Made by a program: the position numbers and the translations under genes. A stretch of 64,000 bases of DNA from Bradyrhizobium canariense (lineage in GTDB: Bacteria; Pseudomonadota; Alphaproteobacteria; Rhizobiales; Xanthobacteraceae), in contig NZ_JAFCKJ010000006.1 of the NCBI RefSeq assembly GCF_018130465.1, forward strand, positions 62,001-126,000, in the 5' to 3' direction. The notes beneath the pieces are model-generated. The model had not been told where the DNA came from and did no database searches. It saw nothing but the letters and a program-made list of their open reading frames with translations. Positions 39,854-47,267 of this stretch are shown here, piece by piece. How positions within the stretch are numbered: the stretch's first letter is position 1; each line of letters begins with the position of its first letter.

Positions 39854-40531
39854 CTATCGCTTCTTGACCAGCTTGAGAGGGCGAGCGGTCGTCTGATTGC
39901 GCGGCTTGGTCGCGGCGCTCTGCGCTTCGGGTGGGCTCAGGAAGCGGACGAGCATCGTCCTCAGATGCGCCGCGCTCTGCTTGATATCCAGCTTCGGATT
40001 ACGGATCGGCATTGCGCGGGATCCATCGATGATGGCGATCAGGATGTTCGCCGTCGCGTCCGGGTCCAGTCCTGAATCGACTCGTCCCTGGCTTTGCGCC
40101 TGGCGCAGGAAGTCGGTCCACATGCGGCGGACCGCGCCGGTGTGCCGTTCGATGATCTTGGCGAATTCCGGATTGCGGCCCGCCTCCGCGAGACCATCCA
40201 GGTTGAGGATCTGGGCGGGACGAAATCGCAGGCTGTTTTCCTCGATGTCGGCGAGCAGAGTCTCGATCACGTCGGAGGCGGCGAGAATCTTTTCGAAACG
40301 CTCGGCCGAATGCGCGAGACCCAGGTCAACCATCGCCTCGATGATCGCCTCCTTGCTCGGAAAGTAGTGATAGAGGTGCCCTGGACTGATCCCGGCCTCA
40401 GTGCAGATGTCGGTCGTGCTGGCGCCGCGGAAGCCATGCCTTGTGAAGCAGCGGATTGCCGCGCCGAGGATCTCGCCGCGCTTCTGCTCATGCTTGACGG
40501 GGTCGACCTTCCTCAAACCGGACATCTCCAT
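39854..40531 (-). CDS. TetR family transcriptional regulator
   Basis: A 225-residue repressor. The HTH is clear: ILGAAIRCFTRHGFRGAST, TDICTEAGISPGHLYHYFPS and KEAIIEAMV. The C-terminal ligand/dimer domain contains RMWTDFLRQAQSQGRVDSGL and a Lys/Arg-rich end. The gene is divergent from the DUF3313 lipoprotein gene with a perfect inverted repeat between them, suggesting it controls that gene and itself. The ligand is unknown. Confidence 0.9.
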   Translation of the reverse strand: MEMSGLRKVDPVKHEQKRGEILGAAIRCFTRHGFRGASTTDICTEAGISPGHLYHYFPSKEAIIEAMVDLGLAHSAERFEKILAASDVIETLLADIEENSLRFRPAQILNLDGLAEAGRNPEFAKIIERHTGAVRRMWTDFLRQAQSQGRVDSGLDPDATANILIAIIDGSRAMPIRNPKLDIKQSAAHLRTMLVRFLSPPEAQSAATKPRNQTTARPLKLVKKR

Positions 40532-40630
40532 TCACATTCGCCCCGTTTAGCACGACGATTCGCCACGAGAAAATCGAAATTAGAGAGTTCCATCTATTTA
40601 TGTTGATGGATGTTGCGAGGCGTGGCAATG

Positions 40631-40656
40631 ATTATTAGATCAAGTTCTCTAATAAT
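40631..40656. promoter_or_regulatory. Inverted-repeat operator candidate for the TetR regulator
   Basis: ATTATTAGA (40631-40639) and TCTAATAAT (40648-40656) form a perfect 9-bp inverted repeat with an 8-base spacer. A related half-site, ATTAGAGA, lies at 40579-40586 facing TCTCTAAT at 40646-40653. The site is 22 bases before the DUF3313 start and on the side of the divergent tetR gene. Confidence 0.65.
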
Positions 40657-40678
40657 GCGCTGATGCGGGAATGGGACC

Positions 40679-41554
40679 ATGCGCTTTCCACGGACGGCCC
40701 TGATGGGTGTCGCGCTGGCTCTCGGGGGCTGCGCGGCCGCACCGCTCGAACGCGCCGGTTCGCTTCGAAGCTACGACCGGATGTCGGACGCAAACGGGCT
40801 GATCACCAAGTCCCAGATCCGCGTGAACAAGAAGGACGTGCTGGCGGCGAAGACGGTCCGGATCGCGTCGACCGTCTTTCCCGCACGCAGCGACGTCGCT
40901 TTTAGTGAAAAGGAACGGCGTCTGGTGGCGAACGCCATCAGCCGCGAGCTTTGTCTGCGTTTGAGCGAACGCTTCCGCATCGTCTCCACGGACGACGACG
41001 CGGACCTCACGGTGCAGGCGACGGTGACGCATGCCACGCCCACCAGCCCGACCGCCTCCGGCGCATCGAAAGCACTGTCGATCGCCAAGACGGTTGTGCT
41101 TCCCGCCGTGCCTGTGCCGGTGCCGCGGCTTCCGGTCGGGCTCGGCAGCCTGTCGGTCGAGGCGGAGGCGCGCGACTTCGCGGGATTTCAGAAGGCGGCG
41201 ATGGTCTGGGCGCGCAGCGCCAACTCCATCACGAACTCGCCGCGGGTCGCCAACGAGGGCGATGCATATGATCTCGCCGCCGATTTCGGCACCGACTTCG
41301 CCAAGCTGGTTGCGACCGGAGAGTCTCCGTTCGGCGGCATGCCTGCGCTGCCTCCCGTCGAAAGCATTCCCGTGCGGTTCGGTGGCGCGCCCAAATACGT
41401 CGCGTGCGAAGCGTTCGGGCGGTTTCCCGGAATCACCGGCTTCGCGGGGCAGGGGCTCGGCTTGCCGCCCGGCTGGACGGATTCCGGCGCCAAGGACAGT
41501 CCGGCTCCGGCGCCAGCGCCCGAGGTGAATTCAGGGCAGACGCTCACGCAATGA
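40679..41554 (+). CDS. DUF3313 family lipoprotein
   Basis: A 291-residue predicted outer-membrane or periplasmic lipoprotein. The signal peptide ends in the lipobox LGGC (residues 14-17). The body matches the DUF3313 pattern with SYDRMSDANGLITKS near the start and DADLTVQATVTHATPTSPTA in the middle; the function of the family is unknown. The C-terminus is Ala/Pro-rich and its last codons enter a tandem repeat. It faces a tetR gene across an inverted repeat. ATG 40679 follows a GGGA tract. Confidence 0.8.
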   Translation: MRFPRTALMGVALALGGCAAAPLERAGSLRSYDRMSDANGLITKSQIRVNKKDVLAAKTVRIASTVFPARSDVAFSEKERRLVANAISRELCLRLSERFRIVSTDDDADLTVQATVTHATPTSPTASGASKALSIAKTVVLPAVPVPVPRLPVGLGSLSVEAEARDFAGFQKAAMVWARSANSITNSPRVANEGDAYDLAADFGTDFAKLVATGESPFGGMPALPPVESIPVRFGGAPKYVACEAFGRFPGITGFAGQGLGLPPGWTDSGAKDSPAPAPAPEVNSGQTLTQ

Positions 41555-41632
41555 CCTGCACGCAATGACCTGCACGCATTCTCGGACGCATTCTTGGACG
41601 CGTTCCTGGCCCCGTTCCTGGCCCCGTTCGCC
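41546..41632. repeat. Short tandem repeats spanning the DUF3313 stop codon
   Basis: Two copies of ACGCAATGACCTGC are followed by degenerate 12-base units: ACGCATTCTCGG, ACGCATTCTTGG, ACGCGTTCCTGG, CCCCGTTCCTGG and a partial CCCCGTTC. The DUF3313 stop TGA (41552-41554) falls inside the first unit, so slippage has duplicated the gene end. Confidence 0.75.
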
Positions 41633-41678
41633 GTTGCGTCCGCGCCCGACATCTTTGTAGCCGACCAGAGTAGATGAC

Positions 41679-41939
41679 ATGCTGACACGAGCAACAACCC
41701 GCTCCTTCCATCGCCTTCGGCACCAAAGCGTAGCGCGCGCCGATGCTCGCGCGAGCGCGGGGAACGTCCCCCTGTTCACGGCAGATGAGGCGTGGAGCCG
41801 AACGAACGCGGATCGGCGTGTGGCCGGCGAGAACGATGACCAGGACCCGATCCTCGAACCCGGTTTCTGGATCACCGCTCTGGTCGCGTTCCTGCCCACG
41901 GTCGCGGGCTGCCTCTATCTCGTCCTGACCCAAGGTTGA
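41679..41939 (+). CDS. Possible small membrane protein (86 aa)
   Basis: An open frame ending in a hydrophobic helix (FWITALVAFLPTVAGCLYLV) that would span the membrane once, preceded by an acidic stretch (AGENDDQDPILEPG). The RBS is weak and the first 50 residues look low in conservation signals, so it may be spurious or start later. It lies between the DUF3313 gene and the LysM hydrolase-like gene. Apart from it and the tandem repeats, 41555-42044 contains nothing I can identify. Confidence 0.35.
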   Translation: MLTRATTRSFHRLRHQSVARADARASAGNVPLFTADEAWSRTNADRRVAGENDDQDPILEPGFWITALVAFLPTVAGCLYLVLTQG

Positions 41940-42044
41940 CGTGCCCGCACTGGACCCGGTTCCGTGCCCCAAATTCCACCCAATCGGTGGTCACTAAGCC
42001 CCTCGGGGGAGGCTTTTGTCTCTCGTGGTGGGACTGCTGGACTG

Positions 42045-42977
42045 ATGATTGACCCAAGGCGAATTGTGGTGCTGGCAGCGGTTGCGCTGCTCGCCTTCAG
42101 CACCGGCATGGCCGTGGCGTCACCTGCCAAGACGAAGCCCGCCGCGGCCGCACCCGCCGCGCCACCGCCCCCACCCTTCGAGCCGTTGGCGCCGCCGAAA
42201 ATCTACCTGTTCCGTGGCGCCATGGGGCCGTTCTTCTCGACCGGCATGGACCGGCTCGAAGAGAAGCTCACGAAGGCCGGCTTTTCGGCCAACGTCTATG
42301 AATTCACCATCTGCCGATGGATCGGCGATCGTGCCATCTCCAGCTACAAGGAAGCGCCGGCGCCGATCGTGCTGATCGGGCACTCGATGGGCGGGCTTTG
42401 CTCCGTCGTCATCTCCGAGATGGCGGCCAAGGAGAACATCCCGATCAGCCTCGTCATCACCATCGATCCCGCGCATGCGACCGGCGACGTGCCGCTCAAT
42501 GTCGAACGCTTCATCAACATCTACCTCTCCGACAGCGTGCTCGGCGGCGGCAACGTGGTGGCGGTGCCGGGCTATCGCGGTCATTATGCGAGCTACGACC
42601 TGAAGGAGAACGCGCGGGTCAGCCACATCAACATCGAGAAGTCCGACGACATCCACCGTCAGATCATCGACATGGTGACGCAGTTGCCGCGCATCCCGCC
42701 CCAGACGCAGGTCGATGCCGTGCCGCTGCGCTATCTCGTGCCGGCGAATACGCTGGTCGAATTGTGGGACAGTGGCGTGCGGCTGCCGGTGCGCCGGGGC
42801 GACACCATGGAGAGCATCGCGGCAGCCAATCGCGTGCCGCTGTGGTCGCTCGCGCAGAGCAATTCGCTGCCGGAAAACGCCCCGCTCACCCCGGGCCAAA
42901 CAATCATCGTCCCGCGCCACCTGACGCCGCCGGAGCCGGCCGCCGCGATGGCAACGCCGCCGGCCGGGCGGCGGTAA
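42045..42977 (+). CDS. Exported alpha/beta-hydrolase-like protein with LysM domain, copy 2
   Basis: A 310-residue protein with a signal peptide (IVVLAAVALLAFSTGMAVA), an alpha/beta-hydrolase-like core (KIYLFRGAMGPFFSTGMD, then IVLIGHSMGGLCSVVISEM with GxSxG, then FINIYLSD and RVSHINIEKSDD), and a C-terminal LysM module (PVRRGDTMESIAAANRVPLW, LTPGQTIIVPR) expected to bind peptidoglycan. The core is paralogous to the protein at 35969-36685, which lacks LysM. It may be a cell-wall-localised esterase or lipase; activity is inferred only from the motif. Confidence 0.8.
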   Translation: MIDPRRIVVLAAVALLAFSTGMAVASPAKTKPAAAAPAAPPPPPFEPLAPPKIYLFRGAMGPFFSTGMDRLEEKLTKAGFSANVYEFTICRWIGDRAISSYKEAPAPIVLIGHSMGGLCSVVISEMAAKENIPISLVITIDPAHATGDVPLNVERFINIYLSDSVLGGGNVVAVPGYRGHYASYDLKENARVSHINIEKSDDIHRQIIDMVTQLPRIPPQTQVDAVPLRYLVPANTLVELWDSGVRLPVRRGDTMESIAAANRVPLWSLAQSNSLPENAPLTPGQTIIVPRHLTPPEPAAAMATPPAGRR

Positions 42978-43043
42978 GCGGTCAGCAACGGAGTTGGCCG
43001 GGAGGGGCTTGGCTGATGCCAGGCCCATCCCTCGCGGCACCTG

Positions 43044-43313
43044 TCATTCACGCATCCTGTACTGCGGCCGCCATCTTGATGCGGGTGTCGCCAAGGGGGA
43101 GCGAGCCGTGGCGGAAGCCCGGCCCGCCGGGCGATAGGGCGCTCCGAGAAGCATCAGAAACAATGCCCTTTCAGCCGCATATTTGGCGGCGGGCCGGCCA
43201 TTTTCGAAGCCTTGCATGACCATGCGCCCTTCCGTCGTAAAGACACGCCACCGCCATGTCCTTCGACCGCATTTCTTCAAGAACACTTCGAATGTCGGGA
43301 GGTGTTCGGGCAT
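43044..43313 (-). CDS. Small conserved hypothetical protein (89 aa)
   Basis: The product begins MPEHLPTFEVFLKKCGRRTW and contains WRVFTTEGRMVMQGFENGR and AERALFLMLLGAP, a pattern I recognise from short Bradyrhizobium proteins of unknown function. No catalytic motif is visible. It is the last of three small genes on the same strand downstream of hsp20. The upstream part of its open frame overlaps the next gene and is not used. Confidence 0.65.
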   Translation of the reverse strand: MPEHLPTFEVFLKKCGRRTWRWRVFTTEGRMVMQGFENGRPAAKYAAERALFLMLLGAPYRPAGRASATARSPLATPASRWRPQYRMRE

Positions 43314-43318
43314 GTCAA

Positions 43319-43555
43319 TTAGCCGTGGCTGCTTGCGGTCAGGCGCGTGGTTGTGTTCCCCATCGCCCGGTTCGGAGCCTGAAAGGTGAGCGGAAAGGCG
43401 GAGACGGCGAGTTTCTCGATCGCCGAGCACTCCTCAGACACACGTCGCTCGATGAACCGCCGTTCGAACTCGGTCAGCTCGGTCTTGAGCAACCGCTGAT
43501 AGCGGCTGATGTTGCTGCGGTGGGCGCGCAACAAGGCCAGCTCTTCATCAATCAT
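43319..43555 (-). CDS. Small conserved hypothetical protein (78 aa)
   Basis: A helical protein starting MIDEELALLRAHRSNISRYQ with LTEFERRFIERRVSEE; the first half looks like a two-helix hairpin. Similar short proteins occur in Bradyrhizobium without a known function. A GGGG-TGA purine tract precedes ATG 43555. It is separated from the neighbours by 5 and 28 bases, consistent with one transcript. Confidence 0.65.
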   Translation of the reverse strand: MIDEELALLRAHRSNISRYQRLLKTELTEFERRFIERRVSEECSAIEKLAVSAFPLTFQAPNRAMGNTTTRLTASSHG

Positions 43556-43583
43556 CGTCGTCACCCCGTTTGGCAATCGTCGT

Positions 43584-43901
43584 CTAGGCTGCGAGATCGG
43601 TTCGCGAGACGGATCTTCTGCGGACCGGCTTGCCACCCGGAGGACCCTTTGGATGGTGGTCCAGCGTCGCGAGCGCTTCCAGAATCTCGTCGATGGTGAC
43701 GGGCTTGTCCGAGCCCGGCAGTTCCCTCAACGCCGGGTTTGAGGCAACGCTGGCAGCGTCCGAAGCCCAGGACGCGAGGATCGCTCGCTTCTCGCCGATC
43801 GACAAAGCCGGATCCGCGATGACGTCGCGGGGATGATCGTAGACAGAGCCGGGGTGCAGTATCGCGTTCAAGTCGATGATGTTGTCAGCATGATCGATCA
43901 T
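43584..43901 (-). CDS. Conserved hypothetical protein (105 aa)
   Basis: Starts MIDHADNIIDLNAILHPGSV, with HPRDVIADPALSIGEKRAIL and ASWASDAASV in the middle and a basic C-terminus (GGKPVRRRSVSRTD). A strong GGAGG lies 8 bases before ATG 43901. I recognise it as a frequent Bradyrhizobium family with no assigned function. It lies 121 bases after the hsp20 gene on the same strand, so it could be in the heat-responsive transcript. Confidence 0.7.
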   Translation of the reverse strand: MIDHADNIIDLNAILHPGSVYDHPRDVIADPALSIGEKRAILASWASDAASVASNPALRELPGSDKPVTIDEILEALATLDHHPKGPPGGKPVRRRSVSRTDLAA

Positions 43902-44022
43902 GAGAGGTCCTCCTTCTCCTTTCGCAAAAACCTCTGGTCTGCATTGGGGTACGCGGTCAAAGGCAGCGGAGAATCCCGCCCGACGATCGGGCGGGATCAC
44001 CAAGGTCTCCGACAAACGAAAA

Positions 44023-44478
44023 TCAGGCGGCCTTGCTCTCGAGCTGGTGCACGGTGCCGGACGAGGCGCCGTTGATGGCAATGCGCCGCGGCTTAATGGC
44101 TTCAGGAATCTCCCTGATCAATTCGATCTTGAGCAAACCGTTCTCGAACGACGCGCTCTTCACCTGAACATAGTCGGCCAAGTTGAACTGCCGCTTGAAG
44201 GGCCGCGCGGAAATGCCCCGGTAGAGATATTCACGTTCGGCCTTGTCCGCCTTGTTTCCCTCGACGATCACCGCATTCTGCTCGGCGGTCACCGAGACCT
44301 CGTCGGGTGAGAAGCCCGCGATCGCAAGCGAAATCTGGTAGCGATCCTCGCCGACGCGTTCGATGTTGTAGGGGGGATAATTGTCCTCGCCGGCACGCTG
44401 TGCCGTTTCGACGAGGTCGAAAAGGCGGTCGAAGCCAATGGTCGAACGCCACAGGGGAGAGAAGTCGTAAGTGCGCAT
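44023..44478 (-). CDS. Small heat shock protein, Hsp20/IbpA type
   Basis: ATP-independent chaperone that holds unfolding proteins. The 151-residue product has the class A rhizobial layout: MRTYDFSPLWRSTIGFDRLF, then the alpha-crystallin domain (YNIERVGEDRYQISLAIAGF, then EGNKADKAEREYLYRGI, FKRQFNLADYV, and SFENGLLKIELIREIPE). Start ATG 44478 is set by GGAGG 8-9 bases upstream, which lies inside an RNA thermometer structure. It is transcribed ahead of three small genes on the same strand. Confidence 0.95.
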   Translation of the reverse strand: MRTYDFSPLWRSTIGFDRLFDLVETAQRAGEDNYPPYNIERVGEDRYQISLAIAGFSPDEVSVTAEQNAVIVEGNKADKAEREYLYRGISARPFKRQFNLADYVQVKSASFENGLLKIELIREIPEAIKPRRIAINGASSGTVHQLESKAA

Positions 44479-44540
44479 AGCCAGATCCTCCAAAGAGCAA
44501 AATGGATACGAGCGGCACCGACACGACCGGTGCCCGTCTC
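44479..44540 (-). promoter_or_regulatory. ROSE-type RNA thermometer in the hsp20 leader
   Basis: Reading the minus strand, the leader ends TTTTGCTCTTTGGAGGAT before the hsp20 start. The TTTTGCTC tract (44495-44502) can pair with the Shine-Dalgarno GGAGG (44487-44491) in the conserved 3' hairpin of ROSE elements, and an upstream hairpin (GGCACC/GGTGCC, 44514-44534) precedes it. The structure should hide the ribosome site at low temperature and melt on heating. ROSE elements were first described before Bradyrhizobium small heat shock genes. Confidence 0.85.
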
Positions 44541-44615
44541 AGTTTCCCGACCCATCAGGCGCCGGGAACGCCACCTCTCGGCGGCAGCGGAAAAATAAAA
44601 AAAGCCTGTTTTGGT

Positions 44616-44621
44616 TTCAAG
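44616..44621 (-). promoter_or_regulatory. Possible heat-shock sigma -35 box (CTTGAA)
   Basis: On the minus strand CTTGAA occurs about 75 bases before the ROSE 3' hairpin end, matching the -35 consensus of RpoH promoters. The expected -10 region is a T-rich run and matches poorly, so the call is tentative. The rest of 44541-44706 shows no gene. Confidence 0.35.
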
Positions 44622-44706
44622 GGGGGGCCAAAATTTTTTGGAATCCCTGGCCTCCCGCCCCAACCCTCTCCCCGCAAGAACAGGGAGGGAGGAGACGCAG
44701 CTCGGA

Positions 44707-45780
44707 CTACTCGTTCGATCCCAGGATCGCGTCGATCACGGCATCCGTCACTTCTTTCGTCGTTGCCGTGCCGCCGACATCGGGCGTCAGCACGCCCGCC
44801 GCGCAGACCCGCTCCACCGCCGCCATCAACCGCACCGCAGCATCCTTCTCGCCGAGATGCTCCAGCATCTGCGCGCCGGTCCAGAAGGTCGCGACCGGGT
44901 TGGCGATGCCCTTGCCGGTGATATCGAAGGCCGAGCCGTGGATCGGCTCGAACATCGAGGGAAAGCGGCGCTGCGGATCGATGTTGGCGGTCGGCGCCAC
45001 GCCGAGGCTTCCCGCCAGCGCGCCGGCGAGGTCGGAGAGGATGTCGGCGTGCAGGTTGGTCGCGACGATGGTGTCGAGGCTCTTCGGATGCAGCGTCATG
45101 CGCACCGTCATGGCGTCGACCAGCATCTTGTCCCAGGTCACATCAGGGAATTCGGCCGCGACCTCGGCGGCGATCTCGTCCCACATGACCATGCCATGAC
45201 GCTGCGCGTTCGACTTGGTCACGACGGTCAGGAACTTGCGCGGACGCGACTGGGCGAGCTTGAACGCATAGCGCATGATCCGCGTCACGCCGACGCGGGT
45301 GAACACCGCGACCTCGGTGCCGACCTCTTCGGGGAGACCCCTGTGGGCCCGGCCGCCCATGCCGGCATACTCGCCCTCCGAATTCTCGCGCACGATCACC
45401 CAGTCGAGATCGCCGACGCCGACATTGCGCAGCGGCGAGGCGACGCCCGGCAAAATCTTGGTCGGCCGCACATTGGCGTATTGGTCAAAGCCCTGGCAGA
45501 TCGGCAGGCGCAGGCCCCACAGAGTGATGTGATCGGGCACGTCGGGCGCGCCGACCGCGCCAAAATAGATCGCGTCGAACTTCTTCAATTCGTCGAGGCC
45601 ATCAGCCGGCATCATCACGCCGTGCTTCTTGTAATAGTCCGAACCCCAGTCGAACGTCTTGATGTTGAAGGCGAGGTCGCCGCTGCGCTTGGCCAGCGCC
45701 TCCAGCACGCGAACGCCGGCGGAGATAACCTCGGGGCCAATGCCGTCGGCGGGGATCGCTGCAATCGAATGGGTGCGCAT
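44707..45780 (-). CDS. ttuC: Tartrate dehydrogenase/decarboxylase-like (TtuC family)
   Basis: A 357-residue NAD-dependent beta-decarboxylating dehydrogenase of the isopropylmalate/isocitrate superfamily. IPADGIGPEVISAGVRVLEA is the N-terminus, ENSEGEYAGMGGR and the conserved Lys/Asp region (VTKSNAQRHGMVMWDE, LVDAMTVRM) follow, and the TNLHADILSDLAGALAGSLG signature and EPIHGSAFDITGKGIANP nucleotide site complete it. The motif set matches TtuC-type enzymes acting on tartrate or malate. It lies 21 bases after a tartrate-type MFS gene (frameshifted) and near a LysR gene. Confidence 0.88.
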   Translation of the reverse strand: MRTHSIAAIPADGIGPEVISAGVRVLEALAKRSGDLAFNIKTFDWGSDYYKKHGVMMPADGLDELKKFDAIYFGAVGAPDVPDHITLWGLRLPICQGFDQYANVRPTKILPGVASPLRNVGVGDLDWVIVRENSEGEYAGMGGRAHRGLPEEVGTEVAVFTRVGVTRIMRYAFKLAQSRPRKFLTVVTKSNAQRHGMVMWDEIAAEVAAEFPDVTWDKMLVDAMTVRMTLHPKSLDTIVATNLHADILSDLAGALAGSLGVAPTANIDPQRRFPSMFEPIHGSAFDITGKGIANPVATFWTGAQMLEHLGEKDAAVRLMAAVERVCAAGVLTPDVGGTATTKEVTDAVIDAILGSNE

Positions 45781-45801
45781 GAGGATGCTCCGTTTGAGAT
45801 G

Positions 45802-47152
45802 TCAGTGGGATTGCGGGACGGGTTCGACGGGCGCGGGTTGCGCGTGCGACAATAGCAGGGTCAGGACCGCGGAGAGAACCAGCAGGCCGGCGACGAAATA
45901 GAGCCCGCCGACAAAACTGCCGGTCTGGTCCTTGATCCACCCGATCATGGCGGGACCGACGAAGCCGCCGAGGTTGCCGATCGAGTTGATGGTGGCGATT
46001 CCCGCCGCTGCAGCAGGGCCGGACAGAAACAGCGTCGGCATGCTCCAGAGTGGCGGTTTTGCCGAGGAGATGCCGATGTTGACGAGCGCCAGCGCGACCA
46101 GCACGGTCACGACGCCGGTCGCAAGTCCGGCAAAGGCGAGCCCCGTTGCCGCCAGCAGGCAGGCCAGCACGACGTGCCAGGTGCGGTCGCCGGTGCGGTC
46201 CGAATGGCGCCCACAGCACCATGGCGACGACGGCGGCGCTCGCCGGCAGCGCGTTGAGGAATCCGACCTGGAGCGAGGACAAGCCGAACTGCTTGATGAT
46301 CTGCGGCGCCCAGACGCCGAGCGTGTAGAGCCCGGCCGAGGTGCCGAAATAGATCAGCGCCAGCGCCAGCACCCGCGGATCGGCGAGCCCGCGCCAGATG
46401 CTGTGCTTCGAGGTCGCAGCCTTGCTGGTGGTCTCCACGTTCATGGTCTCGACCAGCCAGCGCCGCTCGTCATCCGCGAGCCACTTTGCTTTCTCCGGGC
46501 GGTCTGTGAGGAATGCCAGCACGACGAAACCGAGCAGCACCGCCGGCAGCGCCTCCAGCACGAACAGCCATTGCCAGCCCTTGAAGCCGAGCATCCCGTC
46601 CATCTCCAGGAGCGCGCCCGAGACTGGCGATCCCAGCACGGTCGAGAGCGGCGCCGCCGCCATGAACAGCGCAGTCACCGCGGCACGCTGGCGTGCCGGG
46701 AACCAGTAGGAGAGATAGAGGATGATGCCGGGAAAGAACCCGGCCTCGGCAACGCCGAGCAGGAAGCGCAGCAAGTAGAAGCTGGTCGGCCCCTGCACGA
46801 AGGCCATCGCGGCCGACACGATGCCCCAGGTGATCATCACCCGCGCGATCCAGATCCGCGCGCCGACCTTGTGCAGGATGATGTTGGAGGGCACCTCGAA
46901 CAGGAAATAGCCCCAGAAGAAGATGCCGGCGCCGAAGCCGTAGACGGTCGGCGACAGGCCGATGTCCTTGTTCATCGTCAACGAGGCGAAGCCGATATTG
47001 ACGCGGTCGATGAAGGCAACGAAGTAGAGCAGCATGATGAAGGGAACGATGCGCCATGTGATCTTGCGCAGCACGCGCGTCTGAATCTCGCTCGCCACCC
47101 TGGCCTCCCTGATTGCCGGTCTTCGTTGTGTCGGCGGACCCTGAAGGTCCAC
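45802..47152 (-). pseudogene. ACS-family tartrate-type MFS transporter, frameshifted
   Basis: The N-terminal two thirds (from 47152) read through 8-9 membrane segments with VPFIMLLYFVAFIDRVNIGF, MTWG-like RVMITWGIVSAAMAFVQGP and YLSYWFPARQRA, typical of the anion:cation symporter group that includes tartrate carriers. At about 46207 the frame changes. The remaining segments (ARHSDRTGDRTWHV, VLACLLAATGLAFAGL, NSIGNLGGFVGPAMIGW) are in another frame down to 45802. Restoring two bases in the GGCGCC tract would join them. Either the gene is a recent pseudogene or the sequence has an error. GTG 47095 is an alternative start. Confidence 0.85.
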
Positions 47153-47203
47153 TTCGGCAGCAAGCCTAGGCGAGAGCGGTTGGGGGACTCAATTGGCACT
47201 GGT

Positions 47204-47224
47204 TTATACAAAAAAATGATATAA
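47204..47224. promoter_or_regulatory. LysR-type T-N11-A box
   Basis: TTATA (47204-47208), 11 bases, TATAA (47220-47224): a perfect inverted repeat with the spacing of LysR regulator sites. It lies in the gap between the divergent LysR and tartrate-transporter genes, 43 bases before the LysR start, and so is the probable site for that regulator. Confidence 0.6.
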
Positions 47225-47267
47225 TCCTCGCCCAAGAGACCCAACAGGAGACCCAAGAGGACAGCGA

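Noticed and set aside
44611-45855. 414-codon plus-strand frame over ttuC
   Set aside because: Shadow; Arg/His-rich and without domain features.
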